Shown here one piece after another: positions 1-6,932 of a DNA stretch of 59,501 bases; within the stretch, counting starts at the first letter, position 1; each line of letters begins with the position of its first letter. The stretch spans positions 1 to 59,501 of the IMG/VR virus record IMGVR_UViG_3300025767_000017. One strand, 5' to 3'. The position numbers and the translations under genes were made by a program. Source of the stretch: a virus. The notes under the pieces were generated by a model. It worked only from the letters and a program-made list of their open reading frames with translations. It searched no databases and was not told the origin of the DNA.

Positions 1-646
1 TGATGCGTAATTCATCTAAACTTTCTGATAAGCCGTTGTCCCACCATTTCCAAAATGCTTGAATGTATGGATTGTCTTCATCATTTTTATAAGGCTGTGT
101 CCAATCTCCGTTTTGACGGAATGCTCCAGCGCCGTCACTGACAAGGTTTTCGTATTCGCCGTTGTTGTTGATATCTTTAGCCCAGGTAGTTGAAAAACTT
201 GCATTACAATAACTACATGCTAAATTACACACTCTATCAAACGCAATTTCAAATGTTTTAAGATTAACGCTTTTATTCCAGTCTGCTCTATACGCTGCTT
301 CTAATTCTTCGTCAGTATATATGATACTCTTAAAGGTGCGATCACTAACTGCATCTTTTTTCATGTCTTCCATTTTCCAACAGTATTCACATTCGCTAGG
401 CCGCTCGCCAGTTTGCATCATTCGACGCATTTCTTTTTTATGTTTAGTGTTATGAATAGCAGTGTAATCTTCTTGTACTTCTACAATAGGAATCGTGTGC
501 GCAGGTGGGTGATGACAACTTGCTGTTGTTCCACTACCTAGCCAAGTTGTAGCATTATACCATTTTGCACCACAAAAACTTGCACTTTTAGTATCTATTA
601 CACGTTGTCTATATTGTACTAAATTTTCATCTTTTTTAGCTGGCAT
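1..646 (-). CDS. Radical SAM protein with N-terminal twitch-like Cys motifs, partial
   Basis: Open leftward reading frame from the ATG at 644-646 to the window edge, about 215 residues visible, no stop. It parallels the upstream 458-aa gene throughout: an N-terminal Cys/His section (SFCGAKW, CHHPPAH, ECEYCWK) followed by the radical SAM cluster motif CNLACSYC (Cys140, Cys144, Cys147), which should bind a [4Fe-4S] cluster and cleave S-adenosylmethionine. It is cut just before the place where the paralogue has its GGEP motif. The start overlaps the upstream stop by 11 nt, so translation is probably coupled. The two genes look like an ancient tandem duplication, since overall identity is moderate. 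The substrate is unknown; neighbouring glycosyltransferases suggest sugar or surface chemistry, but peptide modification is equally possible. Confidence 0.85.
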   Translation of the reverse strand, partial: MPAKKDENLVQYRQRVIDTKSASFCGAKWYNATTWLGSGTTASCHHPPAHTIPIVEVQEDYTAIHNTKHKKEMRRMMQTGERPSECEYCWKMEDMKKDAVSDRTFKSIIYTDEELEAAYRADWNKSVNLKTFEIAFDRVCNLACSYCNASFSTTWAKDINNNGEYENLVSDGAGAFRQNGDWTQPYKNDEDNPYIQAFWKWWDNGLSESLDELRI

Positions 647-2012
647 GCCAATCCTTTAATAATTGTGCGTATTCGGGAAATATTTTTACAAAGTCTTTAT
701 TTCTTCTTTTATCGTATGCATATATGTATCTTACAAAGTCAGGTCTGTGTTCCAGTGCTGGCGCTGTGTTACGCAAATAGTCGCATAATCTTTGAATTTG
801 GTCAAATTCTTCTAGATATAATCTTGCATGTTTTTCAGCAGTATAATATTTTAACCAGCTATTACAAACTTGTTCGACGTTATTTGCTATTACTGTTCTT
901 ATATCTTTATCTAACAACGTACATTGTAGATGCGGTGGCCAGTGCATAATATTAATGCTTAACGGAATTCTATTCCATGCAGAACTTGTATTATATACAG
1001 CTCGAAGCTCCATAATAGCATTAATAAAATCAATAAACGTAGAAAGACTTAAAATATTAACTGTTGTCATTATTGCAACTGTTGACTGTGTATTCTTTAA
1101 TATTTTATGTATGTTGATTAACCATTGTTTGTAATTTAGGCCATCTCTTGCATATTCAGCTTGAACGCCTGTACTTTCAAGGCTAGTGTATATGTCGACT
1201 TTTACACCGACTTCAGCCAGTTGATTAATTTTAAAGATTAGTCTTTCAATTAATGCATCTTCAACACATCCATTTGTATTAATTGCAATGTCCAGTCCCT
1301 TGCGTGGATTTTCAATTAAGTAGTCAAGCAACTTCCAGGTGTCTTTGCTCATTGTGGGCTCGCCACCAGTAATGCGCAATACTTTTAAATGAGGCAATGC
1401 ATTAGGAAACCATTTCCAAAATGCTTCTACGTAAGGGTTGTATTCCCTATTCGGTATCGGCATTTTTCCTGTTCGTTCTAAATAATCTAAATTATGAGCA
1501 CCGTGTTTAGTAGGATAAGGTCCATTTTGTTTTACATCTTCCATCCATTTGCTGCTAATCTCTGGTGAACAATATGCACATGCAAAGTTACATGCATTTG
1601 AAAAACTAACTTCTAAATAACTGGGATATACATTGTCCCGGGGATCACTTTTTGCAATGTCTTCAAATCTATCCCATGCCCACGAATCACTTGTTTTATA
1701 GTGTCTATCACTAAAATAGTCTTTACCTAAATCTTCAATTTTCCAGCAATATCCACATTCACTAGGACGTTCGCCCCTTAGCATTTTAGCACGTTGTTCT
1801 TTTTTAAACTTGCTGTTGTGCAGGGCCGCAGGATCTGCTTCAATTTCTTCTAAAGGAATCTTGTGAGGAGCAGGATGATGACAACTATGATTGTATCCGT
1901 TTTGTAGCATCAATGTAGTTTGCAGCCATTTAGCCGTACAGAAGCTACAACTTACATTGTCAATTTTATCACGTTTATTTTTTAGTAGTTGTATTTTCTG
2001 TTCGTTACTCAT
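636..2012 (-). CDS. Radical SAM protein with N-terminal twitch-like Cys motifs
   Basis: 458 aa. The core motif CNFACAYC (Cys141, Cys145, Cys148) is the canonical CX3CX2C site for the SAM-binding [4Fe-4S] cluster, and GGEP at 216-219 is the usual SAM amino-group contact. An N-terminal Cys/His-rich section comes first (Cys22, Cys25, CHHP near 44-47, ECGYCWK with Cys86 and Cys89). It resembles half of a SPASM auxiliary-cluster domain placed ahead of the core, as in the family annotated as twitch-domain radical SAM proteins. Such proteins recur in marine T4-like phages, but I know of no defined substrate. The stop of the preceding gene overlaps the start by 4 nt. It belongs to the leftward operon with the sigma-70-like promoter at 5591-5619. 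Confidence 0.88.
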   Translation of the reverse strand: MSNEQKIQLLKNKRDKIDNVSCSFCTAKWLQTTLMLQNGYNHSCHHPAPHKIPLEEIEADPAALHNSKFKKEQRAKMLRGERPSECGYCWKIEDLGKDYFSDRHYKTSDSWAWDRFEDIAKSDPRDNVYPSYLEVSFSNACNFACAYCSPEISSKWMEDVKQNGPYPTKHGAHNLDYLERTGKMPIPNREYNPYVEAFWKWFPNALPHLKVLRITGGEPTMSKDTWKLLDYLIENPRKGLDIAINTNGCVEDALIERLIFKINQLAEVGVKVDIYTSLESTGVQAEYARDGLNYKQWLINIHKILKNTQSTVAIMTTVNILSLSTFIDFINAIMELRAVYNTSSAWNRIPLSINIMHWPPHLQCTLLDKDIRTVIANNVEQVCNSWLKYYTAEKHARLYLEEFDQIQRLCDYLRNTAPALEHRPDFVRYIYAYDKRRNKDFVKIFPEYAQLLKDWHAS

Positions 2013-2929
2013 TCCGGGTCTATTACCATTTGTTTAGCCAACGGCTGTCTTGTATATTGATATACTGTTTTAAAGAATTTACTTTGTTGTGCATTTAACG
2101 GATCTCGAGCAATAGGAATATCTAATTCGTTAATTAGCTTATTACCGTATTCTTTTATTTCGTGATTAACGTCTTCAATTGTACTAAATGAAGTTTTCCA
2201 TAATTCGTTTAGATATTCAAAGTCTCTTACTTGGATGTAATCCCAGTCTGTACACATTGTCATATACAATCCTGCACGAGCACCTAATATTGCCCATACT
2301 CCGTGTTCAACGTCAGCGCCGATCATTGTCCAGACATATAGCATATGCAAACATCTCCAATGATTATTTTTAAAGTTGTCTTTAGTTATTCTTGCTCCTT
2401 GGTCAGTAGCAAGTTTTACACCCTCTCTAAATCCTGCTCTCCAAGCCTGAGCAGCCGTTTCATTATTGTATACATCTGAGTAACAACTGTTCATTTGAAT
2501 GTATTCTGCATCCCAACAAAACTCAACTTGTGCATGAATATTGCTAGGATCTGCGGCTTCGTGTGTACGCATGTTCAACACATATTCTTTAGGCCAACAT
2601 TTTAGGCCGCCGTTGCCGTAGGTTAACCCATTTATTACATTTTTTCCACACCAACTAATTACAGTATTCTTTAAATCTGCATGTACGTCAAAGTCAATTT
2701 CTTGATTTAAAAATTCTTCACGTATACGGTTGTCTCCGTCGACTGTGATAAATCGATCTGTTTCGCTTAGTCTAGCACAGGCTTTGTGCGCAGCATCGCT
2801 ACCTTTAACTCCATGAACCCGTTTAGCCCAAGGTACTTTTTTACACAAGTCTGCGTAATTTTTTTCTGCGTTTGGTTCATCGTAACTAAGGTAGATGATG
2901 TCGTAGTCAATTGGTTTAAATTTATTCAT
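2009..2929 (-). CDS. Putative GT-A-type glycosyltransferase
   Basis: 306 aa, soluble, no signal peptide or membrane segment. The N-terminus (YDIIYLSYDEPNAEKNY) leads through an alternating strand/helix pattern to ITVDGDNRI near residue 90. The acidic DGD there is in the place and context of the DxD metal/nucleotide-sugar site of GT-A folds. The C-terminal half is rich in Trp, Tyr and His (CWDAEYIQM, NNHWRCLHMLYVW), as expected for an acceptor pocket. It differs from the two GT8-like genes upstream and is not their close paralogue. It overlaps the upstream gene by 8 nt and the radical SAM gene by 4 nt. Family membership is inferred from the motif and fold pattern, so a non-catalytic nucleotide-binding protein is possible. 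Confidence 0.55.
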   Translation of the reverse strand: MNKFKPIDYDIIYLSYDEPNAEKNYADLCKKVPWAKRVHGVKGSDAAHKACARLSETDRFITVDGDNRIREEFLNQEIDFDVHADLKNTVISWCGKNVINGLTYGNGGLKCWPKEYVLNMRTHEAADPSNIHAQVEFCWDAEYIQMNSCYSDVYNNETAAQAWRAGFREGVKLATDQGARITKDNFKNNHWRCLHMLYVWTMIGADVEHGVWAILGARAGLYMTMCTDWDYIQVRDFEYLNELWKTSFSTIEDVNHEIKEYGNKLINELDIPIARDPLNAQQSKFFKTVYQYTRQPLAKQMVIDPE

Positions 2930-3542
2930 TTATAATCTCGTAACTATACGTGTCAAAATATTTAAAGGTGTATATGCTTATATTTTCAATATCCTTAGGT
3001 ATACTAATTTGTTCTGTAACATCAAATTCTACCGATTCTATTAAGTCATATAGTTGAACTACAAAACTACTATGCAGTACATTAGGATCATTTTTGTCAG
3101 TGATGCTAAAATTAAATGTTAAATTATCGATTACATTTAACATCGATTTAGAATGATTACGAAATTTAGAATTTAATCCTAAAATCCACTTATTATTATA
3201 ACAGTTAACATATAAATCTGGATTAGGTATACTTTTAGGTATTTTATATAATTTGTCAGTTACAGATATAACTGACGGTAATGCATATTCTCTTAATTCT
3301 AGTTGCTTTGTTTTAAGATTAAAGTTTACAGTAAAGTCTATTATCCGTTTTTTACCTGATAAAATATCATCAACTCGTTCAGCATCAACTGCAAGACATT
3401 CGTAGCCTGGCGTCGAAATAGGCCGATTTGTTATTTTTTCAATAATTCCTGTACCTGGCGTAAAATAAACATACTTTGTAGTTGCACGTTCACGTTCTAT
3501 TGTTAAATTATCAAAGAATTTTTGTAGATTATTTTCTGTCAT
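2922..3542 (-). CDS. Unknown protein in glycosyltransferase/radical SAM operon
   Basis: 206 aa, not recognised. It opens with a short charged helix (LQKFFDNLTIERERATTKYVYF). A beta-rich pattern follows with alternating hydrophobics and several Asn-rich turns (VNCYNNKWILGLNSKF, LTFNFSITDKNDPN). There are no cysteines arranged for metal binding, no signal peptide and no membrane segment. The start overlaps the stop of the preceding GT8-like gene by 14 nt and its stop overlaps the next start by 8 nt, so it is made together with the modification enzymes. Its beta-sandwich-like composition would suit a carrier, acceptor or binding protein for them, but this is inference from context only. Base composition matches its neighbours. 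Confidence 0.7.
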   Translation of the reverse strand: MTENNLQKFFDNLTIERERATTKYVYFTPGTGIIEKITNRPISTPGYECLAVDAERVDDILSGKKRIIDFTVNFNLKTKQLELREYALPSVISVTDKLYKIPKSIPNPDLYVNCYNNKWILGLNSKFRNHSKSMLNVIDNLTFNFSITDKNDPNVLHSSFVVQLYDLIESVEFDVTEQISIPKDIENISIYTFKYFDTYSYEIINE

Positions 3543-4383
3543 GTTCTAATTTTCCATAGTACGTACTTAACATATAAGGTTTTACAAAATCATTTTCTGT
3601 ATAATGCAATATTCCTGTTTGTTGGTGATTGCCTATTTTAAGTCCAGCATTATTATTAAAATATGTACCTACACAATCTTGCCATTTATCTTTATTAGTA
3701 TACCATTCTTGTATATTAGGCTTCATGTGAGTAAACGATGGAAATTTTACAACCTTATTTGATATTTTATCTTCACAATTTAAAATAACAGTTACAATAG
3801 CAGCACATACATCAACACTACACCAAGTAGGCCTATCATGTTCTATAAAAATCTCGTAAAATTTTTGCCAATTTTGCATTACTAATTCTAACCATGTATA
3901 AAATTCTAATGCAAAATCTGATTTTTCAAAATAATGAACTCCGCTATAAAGATTAGGCAAATTGTTATTTACAAATGCTTTTCTATAATAATCTCCCGTG
4001 ACTCTTTTGCCTCTATACGTGTAAACGTTAGTAGTAAAAAATAATTCATAGTTAGATAAAAAATCCCACCAAGTCGATATGTCTTGCAGGACTAACATAT
4101 CTGTATCCATTACTATAGTTTGCTCATATGGCGAGCAATGATATAACTTCCATCTGTTTTGTATTTTCCATTCTGTATCTTGAGCATCATCTTGCCACGG
4201 TATTTCAATTATATTATCAAATAAATTTTTATATTTTGCTGAAATACTGTCGTCAGTAACTATACTAATTTTACAATCTGGATTAGTGTGTTTTAAGCTC
4301 AGTGCTAACAAACATGCTTGTTGTACATAGCTTGTTTTTTCGTTATTTTGTGCTAGAACTAAGATGCCTTTAGATTTATTCAT
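3529..4383 (-). CDS. GT8-like glycosyltransferase
   Basis: 284 aa. The N-terminal Rossmann-like half (GILVLAQNN, ISIVTDDS) leads to VMDTDMLVL near residue 95, a classical DxD motif in a GT-A enzyme. Further down are LYSGVHYFEKSD and HYTENDFVKPYM, where a His is followed by Lys-Pro. This matches the GT8 pattern in which a late His ligates the metal and KP contacts the sugar nucleotide. No transmembrane or signal segment is seen, so it should act in the host cytoplasm. It is a paralogue of the gene at 4376-5215 (similar start, DTD motif and late His). The start overlaps that gene's stop by 8 nt. Donor and acceptor cannot be read from the sequence. Confidence 0.72.
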   Translation of the reverse strand: MNKSKGILVLAQNNEKTSYVQQACLLALSLKHTNPDCKISIVTDDSISAKYKNLFDNIIEIPWQDDAQDTEWKIQNRWKLYHCSPYEQTIVMDTDMLVLQDISTWWDFLSNYELFFTTNVYTYRGKRVTGDYYRKAFVNNNLPNLYSGVHYFEKSDFALEFYTWLELVMQNWQKFYEIFIEHDRPTWCSVDVCAAIVTVILNCEDKISNKVVKFPSFTHMKPNIQEWYTNKDKWQDCVGTYFNNNAGLKIGNHQQTGILHYTENDFVKPYMLSTYYGKLEHDRK

Positions 4384-5215
4384 TATCTATTACTCGCTCT
4401 AAACTAAATTTATTCATTACATGAATACTTTGTCCTTCAGTTGACACTGCTGTATATTCACCTGCGTAATCTTTCTTTTCAACTAAAAATATAAATTTGT
4501 CGTCTGTTAATTTCCACAATATATCTTTGTCAATTGTATAAAGATGTTTTCCAGGCAGCGGCGAAACAAAGTCTCCGCTTGAAAATCCGTTCATTATGTG
4601 TATTGCAATACTAAATGCAAAATCATTTCTAAATAATGTCGAGTTTAATTGATATACAGATACATAATGATACCAATTTTCTTGTATATGTTTTATTAAA
4701 TCAAAAAATATCTTATTAGTCGGCGTCTTTCTAAAAAATACAACTGTTGCCCAATAAAAGTCAATACTATATTCGCTTAGATGAATAAACTCTCTCGGAT
4801 CTCTTATATTAGCAACATCGTGTGCCTTTGTAAACATTTGTAAATCGTTAGAAGATGCAAAACATGATTTAAATAAATCGTTTGAAATTATATAATCAGT
4901 ATCTAATAACAATGTCTCATCGTATGGACTAAGATCGTATGCATTTATTCTATAATTGTTTTTAAAATTGGCAGTTTTGTAAAACATTGTGCCGTCATAA
5001 AAATTTCTAGTATTTAAATCATTAGTATATTCAACCTTAATAATCTCATCAAATACAGTTTTGTCAAACGACTCTTTTATATAATCAACACTATCAGTAA
5101 TGATACTTGTCGGTATATTAAGATATTTTTTTATACGTTTAGCTAGAAAAACTGCTTGTTTAACATAATCAAGTTCGCCGTTGTTTCTTGCAATAAGTAA
5201 AGCACCTTTAGTCAC
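4376..5215 (-). CDS. GT8-like glycosyltransferase, paralogue
   Basis: 279 aa. Same architecture as the next gene: a GALLIARNNGELDYVKQAVFL start, a nucleotide-binding half, LLDTDYII near residue 105 as the DxD site, an aromatic acceptor region (YWATVVFFRKTP, NWYHYVSVYQL) and a late His (IHVMNKFSLER). The late part is less like canonical GT8 because the Lys-Pro after the His is missing, so activity may differ or be lost. It overlaps the upstream stop by 8 nt and the downstream start by 8 nt. Two adjacent diverged glycosyltransferases suggest sequential sugar additions, or one working as a partner of the other. Confidence 0.68.
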   Translation of the reverse strand: MTKGALLIARNNGELDYVKQAVFLAKRIKKYLNIPTSIITDSVDYIKESFDKTVFDEIIKVEYTNDLNTRNFYDGTMFYKTANFKNNYRINAYDLSPYDETLLLDTDYIISNDLFKSCFASSNDLQMFTKAHDVANIRDPREFIHLSEYSIDFYWATVVFFRKTPTNKIFFDLIKHIQENWYHYVSVYQLNSTLFRNDFAFSIAIHIMNGFSSGDFVSPLPGKHLYTIDKDILWKLTDDKFIFLVEKKDYAGEYTAVSTEGQSIHVMNKFSLERVIDNE

Positions 5216-5567
5216 TGTTTAACCCTACTAATTTTTCTACAGAACGTTGTTTTTTTAAATTATCATATTTTGTAAAATAACTATTAGATGCAGAAAAATA
5301 GGCATCGATTACATCTTCGTAAAACTTTGAAAGATCTTTTACATTTATCGGAATACAATTATCATCAGTTAGAACAACATTTTCTGTGTTGCCATTATTT
5401 ACAAGCAAGCCAACAAATGTAACTAATTCTTTGGTAATTGTAAATTGTCCACCGTCATAATAATACAATAAATTTTCTTCGTATTCTTCTTTTAGTAATC
5501 GTTTTTGATTGTTAAGTGTAACTACATAATTAGAAAATTCGATAGCTTTTTCTAAACGTTCGTCCAT
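5208..5567 (-). CDS. Small unknown protein, first gene of early operon
   Basis: 119 aa, not recognised. A charged N-terminal helix (LEKAIEFSNYVVTLNNQKRLLKEEYEENL) is followed by a short beta-containing part (GGQFTITKELVTFVGLLVN) and a second helix with aromatic residues (YEDVIDAYFSASNSYFTKYDNLKKQ). It has a clear ribosome binding site (AAGGAG about 8 nt before the ATG) and directly follows the sigma-70-like promoter at 5591-5619, so it is the promoter-proximal and probably earliest product of the operon. No catalytic motif, cysteine cluster or membrane segment is visible. The helix-sheet-helix layout would suit a small binding protein or regulator; no function is assigned. Confidence 0.7.
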   Translation of the reverse strand: MDERLEKAIEFSNYVVTLNNQKRLLKEEYEENLLYYYDGGQFTITKELVTFVGLLVNNGNTENVVLTDDNCIPINVKDLSKFYEDVIDAYFSASNSYFTKYDNLKKQRSVEKLVGLNSD

Positions 5568-5590
5568 ATAGAGTCTCCTTGTATTATAGT

Positions 5591-5619
5591 AGTATATAAC
5601 ACATTTATTTGTTAGTCAA
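5591..5619 (-). promoter_or_regulatory. Sigma-70-like early promoter for the glycosyltransferase/radical SAM operon
   Basis: Reading leftward: TTGACT (complement of 5614-5619), a 17-bp spacer and TATACT (complement of 5591-5596), about 25 bp before the ATG at 5567. Hexamers and spacing match the promoters before gp55 and gp47 in this window; the -10 box TATACT is the same as that before gp47. It separates the operon from the late structural genes to its right. Confidence 0.72.
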
Positions 5620-5630
5620 GTGATATCTGG

Positions 5631-6365
5631 CTATAGTTTTCGTTGGTGATCTACAAACTTGTTGCCCTGTGTGTCTTCGCCTCGCCAATATCGTTTACCG
5701 ATTCCATGAGGTTTTTGTTTATCACTGCCGGCTCGTTCATCACCTGCGTTACGCATTTCAAGTTGTTCGTTATGTATTATAGAATGATCAAAGTAATTTT
5801 CAGCTAATTCTACATCAAACCCATCGACAAAATATCTAGGAATAGGTATAACAGCACTAAGATAATCTCCTTTTTTAACGTTAACTTCAACATTTGGTGT
5901 GGTTATTTTAAGATTAAATGTAAAGTCCCTACGCAGGTTATCAGTCTCTACTACTGCAAACATATTGGTTAAATTTGGAATAAAATAATTAGGCGGGTTT
6001 AATATCATTAAATTAATGTTAGGCGGAGTTCTAAATGTAAATCTGTTTTGAACAGTAATTAATCCAGATCCAAAATGACTATTAATTATTTGTTTAGACT
6101 CAGAATTCAGTTTAACTGTTGTTGCTGAAGGCGAACTATCGCCGTCCCATATTGCTGTAAAATCAGCAGTACTTTTAATTGCAAATCCGTATTGGTTGCC
6201 AATTGTTATAGGAAGACAATGTATTACGTGTTGACTAACCCAATCTCTAGTTTTATGACCTTTAAGAGATTCAACAATGTCCAAATAATCATCTTTATTA
6301 TGATCGCTTTCTGGAACTATTAATATTTTGTTCTCTGGTACAATATTAGGATATTTATTAATCAT
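5631..6365 (-). CDS. DUF6065-like phage protein
   Basis: 244 aa, soluble. Beta-rich with FRTPPNINLMILNPPNYFIPN in the middle, IPRYF before the C-terminal helix, and a basic, polar tail (GDERAGSDKQKPHGIGKRYWRG). The combination of an LPxxIGNQYG-type strand, NPPNY and IPRYF resembles the DUF6065 family, found in phages and bacteria often near dioxygenases or glycosyltransferases. That assignment is from memory of the family and is tentative. No function is established. The start overlaps the end of the 2OG oxygenase gene by 8 nt, so the two are probably translated together. No Shine-Dalgarno sequence is evident, which supports coupling. Confidence 0.6.
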   Translation of the reverse strand: MINKYPNIVPENKILIVPESDHNKDDYLDIVESLKGHKTRDWVSQHVIHCLPITIGNQYGFAIKSTADFTAIWDGDSSPSATTVKLNSESKQIINSHFGSGLITVQNRFTFRTPPNINLMILNPPNYFIPNLTNMFAVVETDNLRRDFTFNLKITTPNVEVNVKKGDYLSAVIPIPRYFVDGFDVELAENYFDHSIIHNEQLEMRNAGDERAGSDKQKPHGIGKRYWRGEDTQGNKFVDHQRKL

Positions 6366-6885
6366 TTTTTGTTAGAAATAACACTATAGTATACCGTTCT
6401 CCAGATGTTACTTCTGTGACCCCGTGCAAGTATTCAGCTGTTCCTTTAAACTGCACCAACGTTCCTGGCACAGTTTTTGGTGTTAAATTTTGATTAGGAA
6501 AAAATATTTGTCCGCCGGTGTAGTCTGTGTTAAGATATATGAGTACACTATAGTGTCTGTTTGGATACGGATGAGGTGATCCGTCTAAATTTTCACAGTC
6601 TGCGTGTGGCGGATCAAGCGTGTCTCCCTTGCGCCATCGTACCAATTGACAAGTTTCTACGCTAACTGACACTTTGTCTTTTTGTTCAATAAAAGATTTT
6701 ACTTTATTTGAAATATTTAATATTATGTTAGATATTTCTTGATCACTTATTAGTAACGAATGTATAAATTTTTCTGACCAGTCATCATCAGTAACCACCC
6801 AATCATCTGTAGTTGTTACATATTTAACAATGCTTGAAATTGTGTTAATATCTAAAAAGTTATTGTCTACATAAATGTCTGTCAT
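6358..6885 (-). CDS. 2OG-Fe(II) oxygenase (prolyl-4-hydroxylase-like)
   Basis: 175 aa. The double-stranded beta-helix signature is complete: His94 and Asp96 (PPHADCEN), distal His154 (YLHGVTEV) and Arg164 (GERYT). These are the Fe(II) ligands and the 2-oxoglutarate carboxylate contact. The YSVLIYLNTDYTGGQIFFP segment is typical of the P4Hc branch. Such enzymes are frequent in marine T4-like phages; substrates proposed for the family include prolyl residues, but none is known here. The gene lies next to adhesins containing a long polyproline tract, which is suggestive only. The start codon is inside the left arm of a 16-bp inverted repeat, and no ribosome binding site precedes it. Confidence 0.87.
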   Translation of the reverse strand: MTDIYVDNNFLDINTISSIVKYVTTTDDWVVTDDDWSEKFIHSLLISDQEISNIILNISNKVKSFIEQKDKVSVSVETCQLVRWRKGDTLDPPHADCENLDGSPHPYPNRHYSVLIYLNTDYTGGQIFFPNQNLTPKTVPGTLVQFKGTAEYLHGVTEVTSGERYTIVLFLTKND

Positions 6886-6919
6886 ACATTATATATGTTA
6901 ATATATGACAGACATTTAT
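6871..6919. repeat. Perfect 16-bp inverted repeat over the 2OG oxygenase start codon
   Basis: Arms ATAAATGTCTGTCATA (6871-6886) and TATGACAGACATTTAT (6904-6919), 17-nt AT-rich loop. The ATG of the oxygenase gene (6883-6885, complement) is inside one arm, and the whole gap to the 2091-aa gene is occupied. In leftward mRNA it would form a long stem hiding the start codon. It lacks a following T-run, so it is not a standard intrinsic terminator. Confidence 0.85.
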
Positions 6920-6932
6920 TAGATGTGACGTG

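Noticed and set aside
6887-6903. TATAAT-like sequence in the loop of the inverted repeat as a -10 box
   Set aside because: No -35 match at 16-18 bp, and it is only 6 bp from the ATG.
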